Assembly (NCBI GenBank): GCA_964017185.1 | Contig: OZ024873.1 | Span: forward strand, 43,262,760 to 43,326,759 | Direction of reading: 5' to 3' | From: Rugalucina vietnamica | Lineage: Eukaryota; Mollusca; Bivalvia; Lucinida; Lucinidae | DNA length: 64,000 bases | Part shown: positions 1-10,359 of the stretch, one piece after another | How positions within the stretch are numbered: the stretch's first letter is position 1 | How the letters are laid out: each line of letters starts with the position of its first letter | Made by a program: the position numbers and the translations under genes | The notes under the pieces: model-generated | Databases searched by the model: none | What the model saw: the letters and a program-made list of their open reading frames with translations, nothing else | What the model was told of the DNA's origin: nothing

Positions 1-56
1 TATTTCATATTATCTTTTATATTTGGTGTTCTTGCCTGCTCTCTGTCTCTGCCTAG

Positions 57-158
57 TGCTGCCGGTGTTCCTGAATTTCGACGGACGGATGAAAATTGTT
101 TCATCATCCTTACTGCCACCAACATGCTGGGTCACTTTCTGAATATGTTACCCAATGG
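57..158 (+). CDS. Candidate internal exon of an unidentified host gene
   Basis: The reading frame is open from the window edge to a TGA at 160-162, but a donor (GG|GTGATAG) interrupts it first at 159. A strong pyrimidine tract ending in CCTAG at 55-56 suggests an acceptor, giving a 102-bp exon that starts with the last base of a codon and ends with two bases of the next. The translation contains NCFIILTATNMLGHFLNMLPN. Joined to the exon at 263 the frame continues without a break. No family is recognised. If the acceptor at 56 is not used, the open frame to position 1 encodes a hydrophobic stretch resembling a signal peptide or membrane segment. Seen: open frame and splice consensus. Inferred: that it is a host gene. 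Confidence 0.45.
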
Positions 159-262
159 GTGATAGTCTGTTGCAATGGCGGGTGTCAGTTGGGATGTTTT
201 ATTGCCGATGTCAAAAAATAAGACTTTTACGAAAGTTATAATATCTATCATTTCTTTTTCAG

Positions 263-338
263 GTTGAACGTATTCCATCCTGTTGTGAGTCTGGACCACC
301 GGGGCTTTGAGGAGGCAGAGAGAGAGCAAATCACTTGA
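263..338 (+). CDS. Candidate terminal exon of the same unidentified host gene
   Basis: The acceptor TTTCTTTTTCAG at 251-262 is followed by G, which completes the GG left by the donor at 158, and then by 24 codons and TGA at 336-338. The peptide starts LNVFHPVVSLDHRGFEEAER and is charged towards its end. The intron is 104 bp (159-262), a typical small animal intron. The phase match (GG+G = Gly) is the main evidence. Immediately after the stop comes an (ATTT)n tract and the 3' tail of a + strand LINE, so the gene's 3' UTR may have received an insertion. The protein is not recognised. Confidence 0.45.
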
Positions 339-340
339 AT

Positions 341-342
341 AT

Positions 343-397
<55 letters not shown>

Positions 398-400
398 TTT
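341..400. repeat. (ATTT)n microsatellite
   Basis: About 15 uninterrupted tetranucleotide units. A similar tract, inverted, lies in the 3' UTR of LINE-B (45186-45241) at a comparable distance from the shared LINE tail, so this tract may belong to the + strand LINE 3' end rather than to the host gene. Confidence 0.95.
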
Positions 401-565
401 TGTAATATATGTTTGTAAATGATTAATTTGTATATTGTTCTTGCCATGTTGGTTGTTCTGTATGTCATGTTATAGGGGAAGGGCTGTAGCTAAGGTTGGT
501 AGAACTTGTAGCCCGACCCCATTGTTTGTACTTATTATGTACAGAGGCAATTAAATATGTTTAAA
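401..565 (+). mobile_element. LINE 3' tail, 5'-truncated, + strand
   Basis: The segment at 473-560 (core TAGGGGAAGGGCTGTAGC, then ACCCCATTG and AATTAAATATGTTTAAAC) matches, in reverse complement, the 3' end of LINE-B at 44955-45050 and a fragment at 10258-10347. It is therefore the 3' terminus of a LINE of the LINE-B family. It abuts the truncated 3' side of LINE-A at 565/566, which lies on the other strand; either this copy inserted into LINE-A or the two were joined by a rearrangement. Confidence 0.7.
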
Positions 566-3463
566 CTAAATCATTTTGTAGATATGTGATACATATTTTC
601 GTTCATTACATTGCAAAATTTTAAACCAGTACTTAATGATGCAATATTGTCGTTTAACTAATAGAGATTTACGATTACATTCGCCGTAAACGAAATCATT
701 CTGTGTATTCTTTTTTACACCTAATAACTTTTTAAGGAAATGAAGATGAACCCGTTCGACCTTATTTGCTTTAATAAACCCCCATACTTCTGAGCAATAA
801 TTCAAGATGGGAAAATGAGTTTATCAAACAGATCAATCATATGACTAACCGTTATTGTTGTAAATTTATAGACATATTTTTCTAATAAAAATAATGCTTT
901 ACGAGCTTGCCAAGATAACGTGTTTTGAGCTTCCGCAAAGGAACCGCCAGGTGTAAACACAACGCCTAAATATGTGAATTTAATAACAATTTCTAAAACA
1001 GTATTGTCAAAAGTAAAGCTCAGATTTCTTGGTAGAATACCACCATTCCTAAATACCATAACTTTAGTTTTACTTGTATTTACTTTCAATTTCCATCGTT
1101 TACAATAAGCTTCCAACTGATTAAGACCGTCTTGCAATGCTTCTGAAGAGCTTGAAAAAATAACTATATCGTCTGCGTAAAGTAAGATGAATAATTTAAT
1201 TAAACCGATATCGATGCCTTCAATGCCATGTATCAAAAATTCTTCCTCTAAATCATTTAAAAACATAGAAAATAAAAAAGGAGACAGACATTCACCCTGC
1301 CTGACACCTAACATACAAGAACATTCTCCACTAAGTTGATTTTCAAACCTAACTCTAGATTTAACAGATTCATACATAGACTTTATAATATTTAACATAT
1401 TTCCACGGATGCCTGATTTAATGAGTTTAAACCATAGATTATCCCTTACAACATAGTCAAAGGCAAAATCAATAAAAGCGCAATATAACTTCTTATCTTG
1501 ATTCAACATATGTGAAATTAAGCCATGTAAGATAAAAATATTATCAGCAGTACTCATACTTTGCCTAAATCCAGTCTGAGCTTCTATAAAAACATTATAT
1601 GTATCTCCCCACTCATAAAGTCTATTATTCAAAACTCGTGTAAAAAGTTTACCTACACAACTTAATAAAGTAATGCCTCTGTAATTATTTACATCATTAA
1701 TACTACCTTTTTTATGGAGTGGCACAACCAGGCCTTCTGACCATTGTGCAGGAAAATATCCAATTTTAAAAATATTATTAAACATGACATGCAAAGTATT
1801 CAACAAACTTTCGTTACCGTAATACAAAAATTCATTAATAAACATATCCGTACCACCACTACGGCCTAGTTTAAGCTGACGTACTGCTTTCTGAATTTCT
1901 TGCATTGTAATTTCTGAATTTAACTCACTAAACATAATTTGTAATTCACTTTGTTAATATCTTTCATTAAAATATAAAACATCTTCATCTGGTCTAAAAA
2001 ACGGATCGTCAGGATTATTTATAGCTTTAAAGTATTTTTCAAACATAACTAAGTTTCTAGTACTAGAGGATTTCACATCCGCAGACTCTTTCAGCATTTT
2101 CCAATATAATTTAGCGTTTACAAATTTGGCTTGCTCAAAACGAAGCGTTTTTTGCCTATCAAATTCATACCTAGCACATCGGATTGTTCTTTTATACTCT
2201 GACCTTGCCCTTGTCATCATAATTCTGGATTCGTCATTCTTTAAAGTTCGAAATATATTTAATTTTTGCAAAAATACATGTCGTTTTTCTTCACAATCTT
2301 CATTAAACCAAGGATTTTCATGTTTTTCGTCGTATTTATAGCTATTGTTTACCTTACTGGACTTAAAAAATGGGGAACAAACATTTGAAAAGATGTCATT
2401 AAAATCAGCTAAATATAAATTTATGCCATTTTGATCCGTACACTTCAAAACTCTATTATTTAAATCTTGAAACTGATTCTGCACTAAATCGGAATTAAGT
2501 TTATCTTTGTAATCATTTAATAAGTCTGAATTCCACAAATATTTTCCATTTAAATTTCCAGAAGCATAACTTATTTCATCAGCAAATGTTGCATCGTACA
2601 ATGGAAATTCCAAGTTAAGTGATATACAACAGTGATCAGTTAAAATATTTGGTCCATCAACATCAAAAGACTGTATAAATTCAAACAAATTTTGAGACGC
2701 CAACATGTAATCAATAACACTACTGCCATGTGATGAAATGTAAGTGTAATTACCGACGTTTGCATCATTTCCTGTTCTGCCGTTTAAGATACGCATACCA
2801 GTTTGTCTGCATAACTCAAGCAACAGTAACCCATTTGAATCCGGCCGAACAGTATCCTGAGAGACTCGCTGTCTTATGTTAGAATCAGCTGTGTATTCGT
2901 CGGGAAGTACATCTACATGACGATTTGTGTCAGCATCTACGTAATCCGGACTATCTGATGTTCGGGCGTTAAAATCGCCACACATCAACAAATATGCATT
3001 ATCATTTGCAATGTTATTAATATAAACCATGAAATTCAACAAACGATCATTCGACAAATATGTTCGTTTCAACCATTGACTGCCTAGTGGAACCATCAGG
3101 TACAACATATGATAAACAGACATATAAATCATTTTCTAAGTTGAAAAAATGACCACCCAACTTAACCCACAGAATATCATCTTCATCCTGAAATACTAAA
3201 GTATCGGAGGAAACATATTTATCCCTTAAAAAGATGGCAATACCCCCGGAATCCCGTTTTGCATTTCTTTTCTTTAATTTTGTATGTAATGCGAACGGCT
3301 GAAAACCAGGAAAATTTAAGTCAGAGAATTCATTTGTCCAACATTCAGTCAAAAGAACAATGTCACTATTTACAAAGATGTAATTTAATTCTTTACTTTT
3401 TAACTTATTTACACGTTTAGTGGAAAGACCCTGGATATTTAGAAGACAAAAACGTAATGTCAC
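566..3463 (-). pseudogene. LINE-A ORF2: APE endonuclease + reverse transcriptase, broken
   Basis: The first segment (3463-3047) has the endonuclease start: LLNIQGL, then DIVLLTECW with the catalytic Glu, then SGGIAIFLRD. A one-base shift near 3050 moves the frame to 3132-1954, which has GDFNAR, SSVIDYMLAS and LTDHCCISLNL, the usual Asp/Asn/His motifs. A TAA at 1954-1956 interrupts it in frame. The RT follows (1935-802) with FRQSMSTADNIF, the GECLSPFLFSMFLNDLEE block and LLYADDIVIF (YADD active site). A second shift near 803 leads to 805-566 (ILNYCSEVWGF-like thumb region). The motif FIDFAFDYV replaces the usual F.D..KAFD. The C-terminal part is missing. The segment starts with GTG, not ATG, in the same frame as ORF1. 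Confidence 0.9.
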
Positions 3464-3478
3464 TTTCTCCTGCCCGAC

Positions 3479-5602
3479 CTATTTTGAAGTGTCATTGTTT
3501 GTGTTAACCTGTGTAGGCTCGCTGTTCAAGTCTGTTGACCCCTGACCTCTCCTACGCGAAGTACTATTGGATGACTTTCGTCGGTTACCTGGCGACTTGC
3601 GCGTGACAGATCGTGATCGAGACACGTGATTTTGTTTTTGTTTACTACCACCCCCGCTCAGTTCATTCACAGGCAAATTTATACTACAATAGTCTCGTAC
3701 TACACTACTACTACGCGAAGGCACATTCACTGGAGAACGAAATATGGACTGTTCAATATGAGGAGGTAGTTTGAAGCTTGATTGTTTTAGAACCGCAGAT
3801 CGTTTACCGTTGTCAGTAGTGTCCATTGGCTCTCCATGATTCGAATCTTGGCTTTTGTCTGGATTGTCACTAGCTTTTTTTCGCGAGAATAAAGTCTGAC
3901 AGGCCGGCGTAAAACTGCTCGCGTTTGGTGAAAGAGTGGAATGTAGTTGAACATCGTTTTGCACAGACACATTATGAGGGGAGGGATTCGCTGACGTTAC
4001 TGTTGATCTTGTCGTTGGCGTAGATGCTAACGGCTTATTTGACGTTTTACTGACTGACGACGGCACTTTTGACGTTTCACTGACTGACGTCGGCACATTT
4101 GACGTTTCACTGACTGAAGAAAACACGTTTGATGTTTTACAGACTGACGACGGCACATTTGACGCTACACTGACTGACAACGGCACATTTGACGTTTCAC
4201 TGACTGACGACGGCACATTTGACGTTTCATTGACTGACGAAGGCACATTTGACGTTTCACTGACTGACGACGGCACATTTGAAGTCTCACTGACTGATGT
4301 TGACTTATCCGCTGCCGACGTCAGCGTCGACGACACCGTCCATGCTGGTCGATGCACCAACGTTCCACAAGCTGCTGACGGAACTGGCGTTTCATGTGTC
4401 ATCGTCTGAACTACCGTCGACAATGGTTGTACCGGTTGTTGGGTCAAGGTTGTAGTCGTAATTGGCCCAGACTGACGGATTTCTGACATAGAATTTTGTT
4501 TCGTGAGAGGCACATTTTCCTGAGTGGAGATAATCAATTGACCAGTTTGTGGCGAAATATTGATTTCACGTGACACAAAGTTATTACTATGGAATGTACG
4601 TTCATTCATACTATCGCTCAAATGAGTTGTGTTATAACGGGTGGTTTGGTTATCATTGTCAGAAGTAGTCTGGGGTATATTGGGGAAAACTGAGGAAGCT
4701 TGTTGGACTGGGTGTTTCATAAATGGTTCAACATGGGAAATTGTCACATCACGCTTTCCCCTCAAGACAGAAAACCAATCCGGAAATTCGTCCCTAATCA
4801 CCGTTTTATCTACCATGAGCTTCGCAGGGTACTGAATATATACGTCCGAACGTGGATGTTCCCTGCGTTTCTCCTTAAGAATTGGCCATAACCGTTTCCG
4901 TGCCTCATATATTTCGCGTGGCTGATCCCTATCTACAGAATAAGGTGAATCCTTAAGGCGCCGTGTATTATCGAGAATCATGACAGTGTCAGTATAATCT
5001 CTGAAGGCTACTATCAATGGGCGTTTTTGTGGTTCAAACTGGCGCAGTCCCCTTCTTCTCGCCCCTAAACGATGAGCGCGCACAAGAAACATTCTATTAG
5101 CGTCAAGGCCAAGGTGATCACATATAAATGCCCTCGCAACCTGGAAACAATTCTCGTCCCGTTCCTCCGGTAGACCTCTTATTATAATGTTACACCGGCG
5201 AGATCTAGCCTCAATGTCAATAGATTTGTATGATAAAAGTTTCAACAGATCGACATTGGTATTTGTAGCGTTTATAACTTCGTCGACCTTTTGACATGTT
5301 GTGGCTATAGAAGTTGTTATTGTTGACATACCTTTTTGCATGGCCTTTTGTCCATTTTTTAAAATTTGCAAATCCTCAAACATCATAGCCAGTTTACCAT
5401 CCGATGATGCACTATCAAACGATCTCACATGAGCTTGTGTTTGAGCGCCACTAGTATTTCGGCGTTTTCTTTTACGCCGAACAGTCTCAAAGCCCCCTTC
5501 ATCACTGGTCTCATAACCACCATACCCCACCTCACTGCATTCCGATTCAAGCACACCGAAACCGTTTTCAACTTGCACCGCATAATCCATTAAACTAGCC
5601 AT
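3479..5602 (-). CDS. LINE-A ORF1 protein (L1 ORF1p-like RNA-binding protein)
   Basis: An intact ORF of 707 residues from the chosen start; the frame is open further, to an ATG at 5761, but those 53 residues include a hydrophobic run unusual for ORF1, so Met at 5602 (MASLMDYAVQ) is preferred. Counting from 5761: basic patch at 95-101; a short coiled-coil-like stretch at about 125-175; an RRM-like core at about 186-268 (RRCNIIIRGLPEE, then QKRPLIVAFRDY); a C-terminal domain to about 330; a long Ser/Thr/Pro-rich region with a 10-residue tandem repeat at about 487-577; and a basic Ser/Arg tail. In L1-type elements this protein coats the RNA and acts as a nucleic-acid chaperone. It is much longer than typical L1 ORF1p because of the low-complexity half. 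Confidence 0.8.
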   Translation of the reverse strand: MASLMDYAVQVENGFGVLESECSEVGYGGYETSDEGGFETVRRKRKRRNTSGAQTQAHVRSFDSASSDGKLAMMFEDLQILKNGQKAMQKGMSTITTSIATTCQKVDEVINATNTNVDLLKLLSYKSIDIEARSRRCNIIIRGLPEERDENCFQVARAFICDHLGLDANRMFLVRAHRLGARRRGLRQFEPQKRPLIVAFRDYTDTVMILDNTRRLKDSPYSVDRDQPREIYEARKRLWPILKEKRREHPRSDVYIQYPAKLMVDKTVIRDEFPDWFSVLRGKRDVTISHVEPFMKHPVQQASSVFPNIPQTTSDNDNQTTRYNTTHLSDSMNERTFHSNNFVSREINISPQTGQLIISTQENVPLTKQNSMSEIRQSGPITTTTLTQQPVQPLSTVVQTMTHETPVPSAACGTLVHRPAWTVSSTLTSAADKSTSVSETSNVPSSVSETSNVPSSVNETSNVPSSVSETSNVPLSVSVASNVPSSVCKTSNVFSSVSETSNVPTSVSETSKVPSSVSKTSNKPLASTPTTRSTVTSANPSPHNVSVQNDVQLHSTLSPNASSFTPACQTLFSRKKASDNPDKSQDSNHGEPMDTTDNGKRSAVLKQSSFKLPPHIEQSIFRSPVNVPSRSSSVVRDYCSINLPVNELSGGGSKQKQNHVSRSRSVTRKSPGNRRKSSNSTSRRRGQGSTDLNSEPTQVNTNNDTSK
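4030..4300 (-). repeat. 30-bp minisatellite inside LINE-A ORF1
   Basis: About nine units of 30 bp keep the reading frame and encode the decapeptide SVSETSNVPS with substitutions (for example SVNETSNVPS, SVSVASNVPS, SVCKTSNVFS). The unit length is a multiple of three, so copy-number change leaves ORF1 open. Confidence 0.95.
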
Positions 5603-5835
5603 TGTTTCAATATAATTTTTGCAACTAGAGTAACTATGACACTTTTGCGAGTCCCAGCTCACATACACGACACAAAAAAGTCCAAGTAAGTAGGCACAAA
5701 ACGTTATTATTTGCATTGGCTGTAAAACCATTGTGTACTGTCCACCATATTGGGTACACATGTTGACAACATATTAAAATTTTGACATATGGATTCATAG
5801 CCAAACAAAACAATGGATTCATAGCCAAACGTTCA

Positions 5836-5939
5836 TGTAGCTGTAGTTAATTTAAGCGTCATTTACAAAAAAAGCGTTGAAACTAAGCAAAAAGGTGATA
5901 AGTTACAAACTTTTTTTTTTTTATAAATACATGTACTTG
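5836..5939. other. Short unassigned spacer
   Basis: AT-rich sequence with a T10 run at 5912. No gene or repeat recognised. Confidence 0.5.
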
Positions 5940-6145
5940 AATGATATAGTGCGACGAATTACGTCGTGCATCGCGCAAAGATCCATGCGCGATGCGCGAC
6001 GAACCAAAAGAACTTTGCGCGTCACTCGCAAACTGTATTACGAACAAACTCGCGAGTCACACGCGAGTGAGGCGCGAGTCACTCGCAAAACGTTTCGAGA
6101 AGGGATTAAAATGTTTTGCGCGTTGCGCGATCGCCGGCTGTCCGA
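5940..6145. repeat. Word array E1 (GCGCGA / TCGCGAGT)
   Basis: In an otherwise AT-rich, CpG-poor setting this 200-bp block is packed with variants of GCGCGA and its complement (for example ATGCGCGATGCGCGAC, CTCGCGAGTCACACGCGAG, GTTGCGCGATCG). The words alternate in orientation and can pair with one another. Several overlapping open frames here are side effects of the repeat. Similar in style to the arrays at 22.8 and 60.3 kb but with a different word. Confidence 0.7.
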
Positions 6146-6917
6146 GATACACACATCACAAATTAAACCTTGATACAAACAAACAAACAAACAAACAAAA
6201 TATTTATGGTTGACGGTTCTCGTCAATGGCTGTTCCTCTCAACACTATTTGATATATCTAAAAGGGCTTGGCATGAACATATCAACAATTTAATATCCTT
6301 TCATACGCAAGAAAGTTTTTTAAAATTACATCTTCCGTCTGCACTCCATTTAATCCAGTTAAAGAATTTAATGTTTAAAAAATAGTTTAATGTTGAGATG
6401 TTAGATTTAATGTAGAAAAATATTTTAATATGCACTGCCCGATTGTTCAAGATGAAATATTGTTCATGTACTTGAAGTGTTAAAAATCTTTGATCATAAA
6501 TCTTGGATTTATGTTCTGTGGTGCTAAGGCACTAACTATTAAATGATGTAATCTTAAAGATGATGTTTCAAGTTTAATGTCAAGTTTTTACAGTTAAATA
6601 CTTTAATATGTGCCTTGTTATGATACAAGTTAACGTTTTAAGCGCATGTGTGAATGTATTTATATGAATACTCGATTGATTTAAACATTCCTACATTCAC
6701 CGACTACTGTTGTCATGAAAACTAAAATGTCCTATCGATAGCCCCTGAATCGGATCTTTATTAGATGCGCAAAGTGTAACCGACACGACAAACCTCAAGC
6801 ATACAAATATACATAGCAATCAGTTCTATCTAAAACATTTTGTTTGTTTGTATCAACGTCACAGCCATCAATTTTTCAGTCATGTCGGACGGAGCCACCG
6901 CTTCCTGGGCATTAATC
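6146..6917. other. AT-rich unassigned stretch with (AAAC)n
   Basis: (AAAC)n lies at 6176-6199. At 6862-6915 a segment (GGAGCCACCGCTTCCT) recurs at 22726-22744, so its right end is part of an interspersed repeat. No exon seen. Confidence 0.5.
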
Positions 6918-8250
6918 TGTACAGCTGTGTTCAATCATTAATAAACCCCTGCAATATTCAGAAATAAATTGACAACTCTTCTCGTATTTTTGAACAATCG
7001 TCACTGGCAAGTAATGGATAACTGGAAGATATTTTGAGTAGTATGCGTGTAAATATTTACTCTGTAAATACTCTAAATTTAATGTTGGGCTAAAGATGCT
7101 TTAACGTGAGGGCCTTTCGGAACCAGAATATTATGGTGACTTGGTTTACAAATTTAAGAAACTGATGGCCCTGACATAGAGCTATTCATTTTAGTTGGTT
7201 GGGGCCGGAGCTTCTCGGTCTGTTGCTTGACCCACCGGGGTTCAACTGGTGTTTTTCTTTTGCTCTGGGGTTCAGTAAGTTATTCGGCGCCCTTGGATCT
7301 CCATCGTCGGGCAGCTTACTGAATCTGTTGAGTCCTCGTTTTTGATTCATCAGGGTGGTTATCATGATTTATTCGTTTGTCCTTGATGATTCATTGACTA
7401 GTTAGAGTTTCATCACGAGGACCGAACAACTAACTAAATGAACCACTGCAGAAGATGAGGGTGAGGTTAGGCGCCTGTAAAACCGGTTTAAGCCCCCCGG
7501 TAATTTTATATTACTTATCGTTCCATGGCGATACTTCTGTTGTGGTTCTTTTTGTTTTGTGTTTTGGAGTCAGTTTTTTGTGTTGTTTGAGCCTTATGTA
7601 CGTTTTCATATTTTAGTTATGTTCGGGTAACTGAGTGGCCGCCTATTGGGGAATAGCTGCTCACTCGGCTTACGATATGTTTTCTTGGTATAAGTACCTT
7701 AATGTCATCTTGGTTTTTTCCCACCTGTCGGTTTGTGGAGTGGGAATTCCTTTTTGATAGCGCCATTTCCTGATCATTGCCTCTTTTACCTTTCTGTATT
7801 TACTTTGTACTTCCAGATCTTGTGATGCTTTATGCCTAAATTGATTACATAATATATGGAACCAAATTTTTAACAAAAACTAAAATTTCAAAGATTCCAC
7901 AAGGAACCATGGTCAATGATTTTATTTATAATTTATGAAAGAATAACTATTTTTGTACTACGGCTGAATTTGGCGTCTTTATGAGCACTATTTTTACAAA
8001 GATACACCCTAATTTTCATTCCATGTGCATTTTAGAATTTCATGGTAAATGGGTTGTTACCGTATAAACCTAAGCATGTCAGTGTTATTTTGCAAGTAAA
8101 CAAATATTCCACCAGGACGGCTGTACGAAGAAACCTTGCTAATCGTCTCTGTAACGATCAGATGCAAATTTATGCTTCACCAGTTTTCAGAGTGTTTTTT
8201 GTCAATGTTGTGCCCTTGGCTTTGCTTTACTTTTTCCAAAATTTATAGGT
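6918..8250 (+). repeat. Left arm of a long inverted repeat (split by an R1 copy)
   Basis: The segments 6918-7075 and 7798-8250 match, in reverse complement and in order, 11140-10980 and 10745-10360. Shared landmarks are GAGTTGTCAATTTATTTCTG, TTGCCAGTGACGA, CTTCCAGATCTTGTGATG, GAAAGAATAACTATTTTTG and GTGCATTTTAGAATTTCA. Between the two left segments sits the R1 copy at 7131-7806, which must have arrived after the duplication or replaced part of it. Either a large foldback element or two opposed copies of one interspersed repeat. Confidence 0.75.
7131..7806 (+). repeat. Interspersed repeat R1, copy 1
   Basis: One of about ten copies in the window. Landmarks in order: TTGGGGCCGGAGCTTCT, TTCATCACGAGGACCGAA, GGTGAGGTTAGG, AAAACCGGTTTAAGC, GAGTGGCCGCCTATTGGGG, GCTTACGATATGTT, ending CCTGATCATTGCC. 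No coding potential and no clear terminal repeats; no Pol III boxes recognised. The class is unknown. Confidence 0.85.
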
Positions 8251-9784
8251 TAAACAGTTTCGGAAAATATATACATATTTATGATTCTATGCCACAGAAT
8301 TCCGTTATATCCAAAACGCTATTTCATTTTGAAAACAAATAGGAAGGGGAACTAACTCCTTACTTAGGAATCGGTCGAAAATTAATATAATTAAAGCTGA
8401 TGTGTATATCCTGGTTACAAATAAGTTTAAACAGAATCAGATCAATTGCTAGCTAGAAAATAAGAAAACATTGTTTTCGCCATTATAACCCTATGGTACC
8501 TATCCGTTGCCACGGTTTTGATCCATTCCACCTTATATTCTAAGAAAACGTTTGTCCAGCTAAAAGTATGCGTCATGTGAAATATTTGATGGCTCTGGTT
8601 TGTTGGTTTCCGAAAATTTGCATTTTTGTTGTAGAATGTTTCTCTACGGACAGGACATTTTTGACCAAATTATTGTTTCCATAATTCTACATTGTCATTG
8701 GTGTTGGTATAATATTTTCCTTACGACAATTATCAGTTCTGAAGACTCCATTCTCCAATGTGATTTTAAACTCCCAGAAGTATGTGACGTCATAGAGAAA
8801 TGTAGGTCTTACGGACAGGACGCTTTTTGTTACATTTTCCTCAGTAATTTGGGATATAAATTTATATCCAGTGATAATAGTAATCCACGCGACTGGTTAT
8901 TTTTACCAATTAGGCATGTCCAAATATTGTTTATAACCCATTAAAAGTTGTATTGAATGCAACAGTCTGACTTATCTGGCAGGTTACTCCTTTATCACTT
9001 TAAAATAACTCCGTTTGGCAAATGTCAACAGCTTTTGTAGTCATAGCATAACTCAAAAACTAATAGCCCATTCAAATAAGCATCACTGAAATAAACGGCA
9101 GAACAAAGGGAATATGGTTGCTTACTAGCCAAAGACTATTTACTATACATATAAAGTGTCAGTTCTAATCCCCTTACACATAAAAAGAAACAATTTTCAA
9201 GTTAGACAATATAACACCTGTTTGAGGTATTTTTGGTTATCTAAACTTATACTGTGGAAAAATGGCTTGTCCAGTCAACATGAATTTTTAGGCCAGTGAG
9301 AGAATCTGGACCCTGACAATTCAGTGTATGTTAGTGTTGAAGTATTTGATATACAACCACATAACACTTGGTAAATTTAAAATTGTCATCTGATCTTAGC
9401 TGATATAGTGTGTTCCTTCGTGAGGTAATGATGTCTTAAAGCACTATGGGCTGGCATTTTATTATACCTTTCCATGGTTCGTTCCTCCGCACAGAATACC
9501 ATAGTGGGCTAAATTTATTGTTAGGCAATGACTCACATATCCTCTTCATGGTATTCTGTAGAATTTAAGTCATGGAAACTGACAAGCCAATAAAGGATGT
9601 GAAAAGAATTAGCATTCATTCAAGGTAATGTTCTTAGTATAAATCCTAAATCCGCAAAACCCGTTCTTGTTATTAGAAATACGTATGTATTTGAATGGCC
9701 TGATGATTCCCTTGACTTAATCCCTATACAAGAGGTTTGAAATATTATAAAGCTGTGAGTGATAAGCTTCTCTGTGAAAGTTCC
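8251..9784. other. Unassigned stretch inside the long inverted structure
   Basis: No convincing exon. A block at 9405-9485 (CTTCGTGAGGTAATGATGTC, AAGCACTATGG) is a third, partial copy of the inverted-repeat sequence, in the orientation of the left arm and related to 10373-10420 inverted. Open frames here (for example 8600-8944) have no protein-like composition. Confidence 0.5.
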
Positions 9785-10206
9785 AGCTCCCTTAGAGATT
9801 CAGTTAGAGATTCACCACGAGGACCGAAGAACTAACTAAATGTTGTGAACCACTGCGGAAGCTGAGGGTGAGGTTAGGTACCTGTAAAACCGGTTTAAGC
9901 CCGCCAGTAACTTTGTGTTACTGATCGTTCCAAGTCGATACTTCTGTAGTGGTTCTTTTTGTTTTATGTCTTGGTGTTTAAAATTTTTTGTGCTGTTGGC
10001 GCCTTATGTATGTTTTCATATTTTTAGTTAAGTTAAGGTAACTGAGTGGCCACCTATTGGGAAAATAGCTGCTCATTCGGCTTACGATATGTTTCATGGT
10101 ATAAGTACCTGATTGTTAGTTTGGTTTTTTCCCACCTCGGTTTTTGGAGTGGGAATCTTTTTCTGATTGCGCCTTTTCCTGATCTTTGCCTACTTGTACC
10201 CTATGG
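9785..10206 (+). repeat. Interspersed repeat R1, copy 2
   Basis: Begins at the TTAGAGATTCACCACGAGGA landmark and runs to CTTTGCCTACTTGTACC. Very close to the copies at 15.5 and 54.2 kb, suggesting recent spread of one subfamily. Confidence 0.85.
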
Positions 10207-10257
10207 TATTCTATGCGGAGAAAAAAATCATGAAACTGTATGATGAAATTCCAACCA

Positions 10258-10347
10258 GCGTATTAGTTTAGTTTAAACATATTTAATTGCCATATATCTA
10301 CATGAACATGTAAGCAATGGGGTTGGGCCACAAGTTCTTCCAACGTT
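10258..10347 (-). mobile_element. LINE 3' tail fragment (LINE-B family)
   Basis: On the - strand it reads GAACTTGTGGCCCAACCCC ... GCAATTAAATATGTTTAAAC, matching the tails at 473-565 and 44955-45050. Only about 90 bp is present: a severely 5'-truncated insertion. Confidence 0.75.
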
Positions 10348-10359
10348 AAACCAGCGAAT

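Larger units (their letters stand above)
566..5835 (-). mobile_element. LINE-A: non-LTR retrotransposon, 3'-truncated
   Basis: This two-ORF non-LTR retrotransposon reads leftwards. ORF1 (RNA-binding) ends at 3479 and is followed by ORF2 (endonuclease plus reverse transcriptase), which is cut off at 566 where the opposite-strand LINE tail begins. ORF2 carries one in-frame stop and two frameshifts, so the copy is dead. The 5' limit is uncertain: a 19-bp direct repeat (ATGGATTCATAGCCAAAC) at 5788-5806 and 5812-5830 marks the probable edge. The RT resembles the I/Nimb and L1-like groups, but the clade cannot be fixed by eye. Confidence 0.9.

Noticed and set aside
5634-5761. N-terminal hydrophobic extension of LINE-A ORF1 as a signal peptide
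   Set aside because: ORF1 proteins of LINEs are cytoplasmic RNA-binding proteins; the Met at 5602 gives a more typical start, so the upstream codons are treated as leader sequence.
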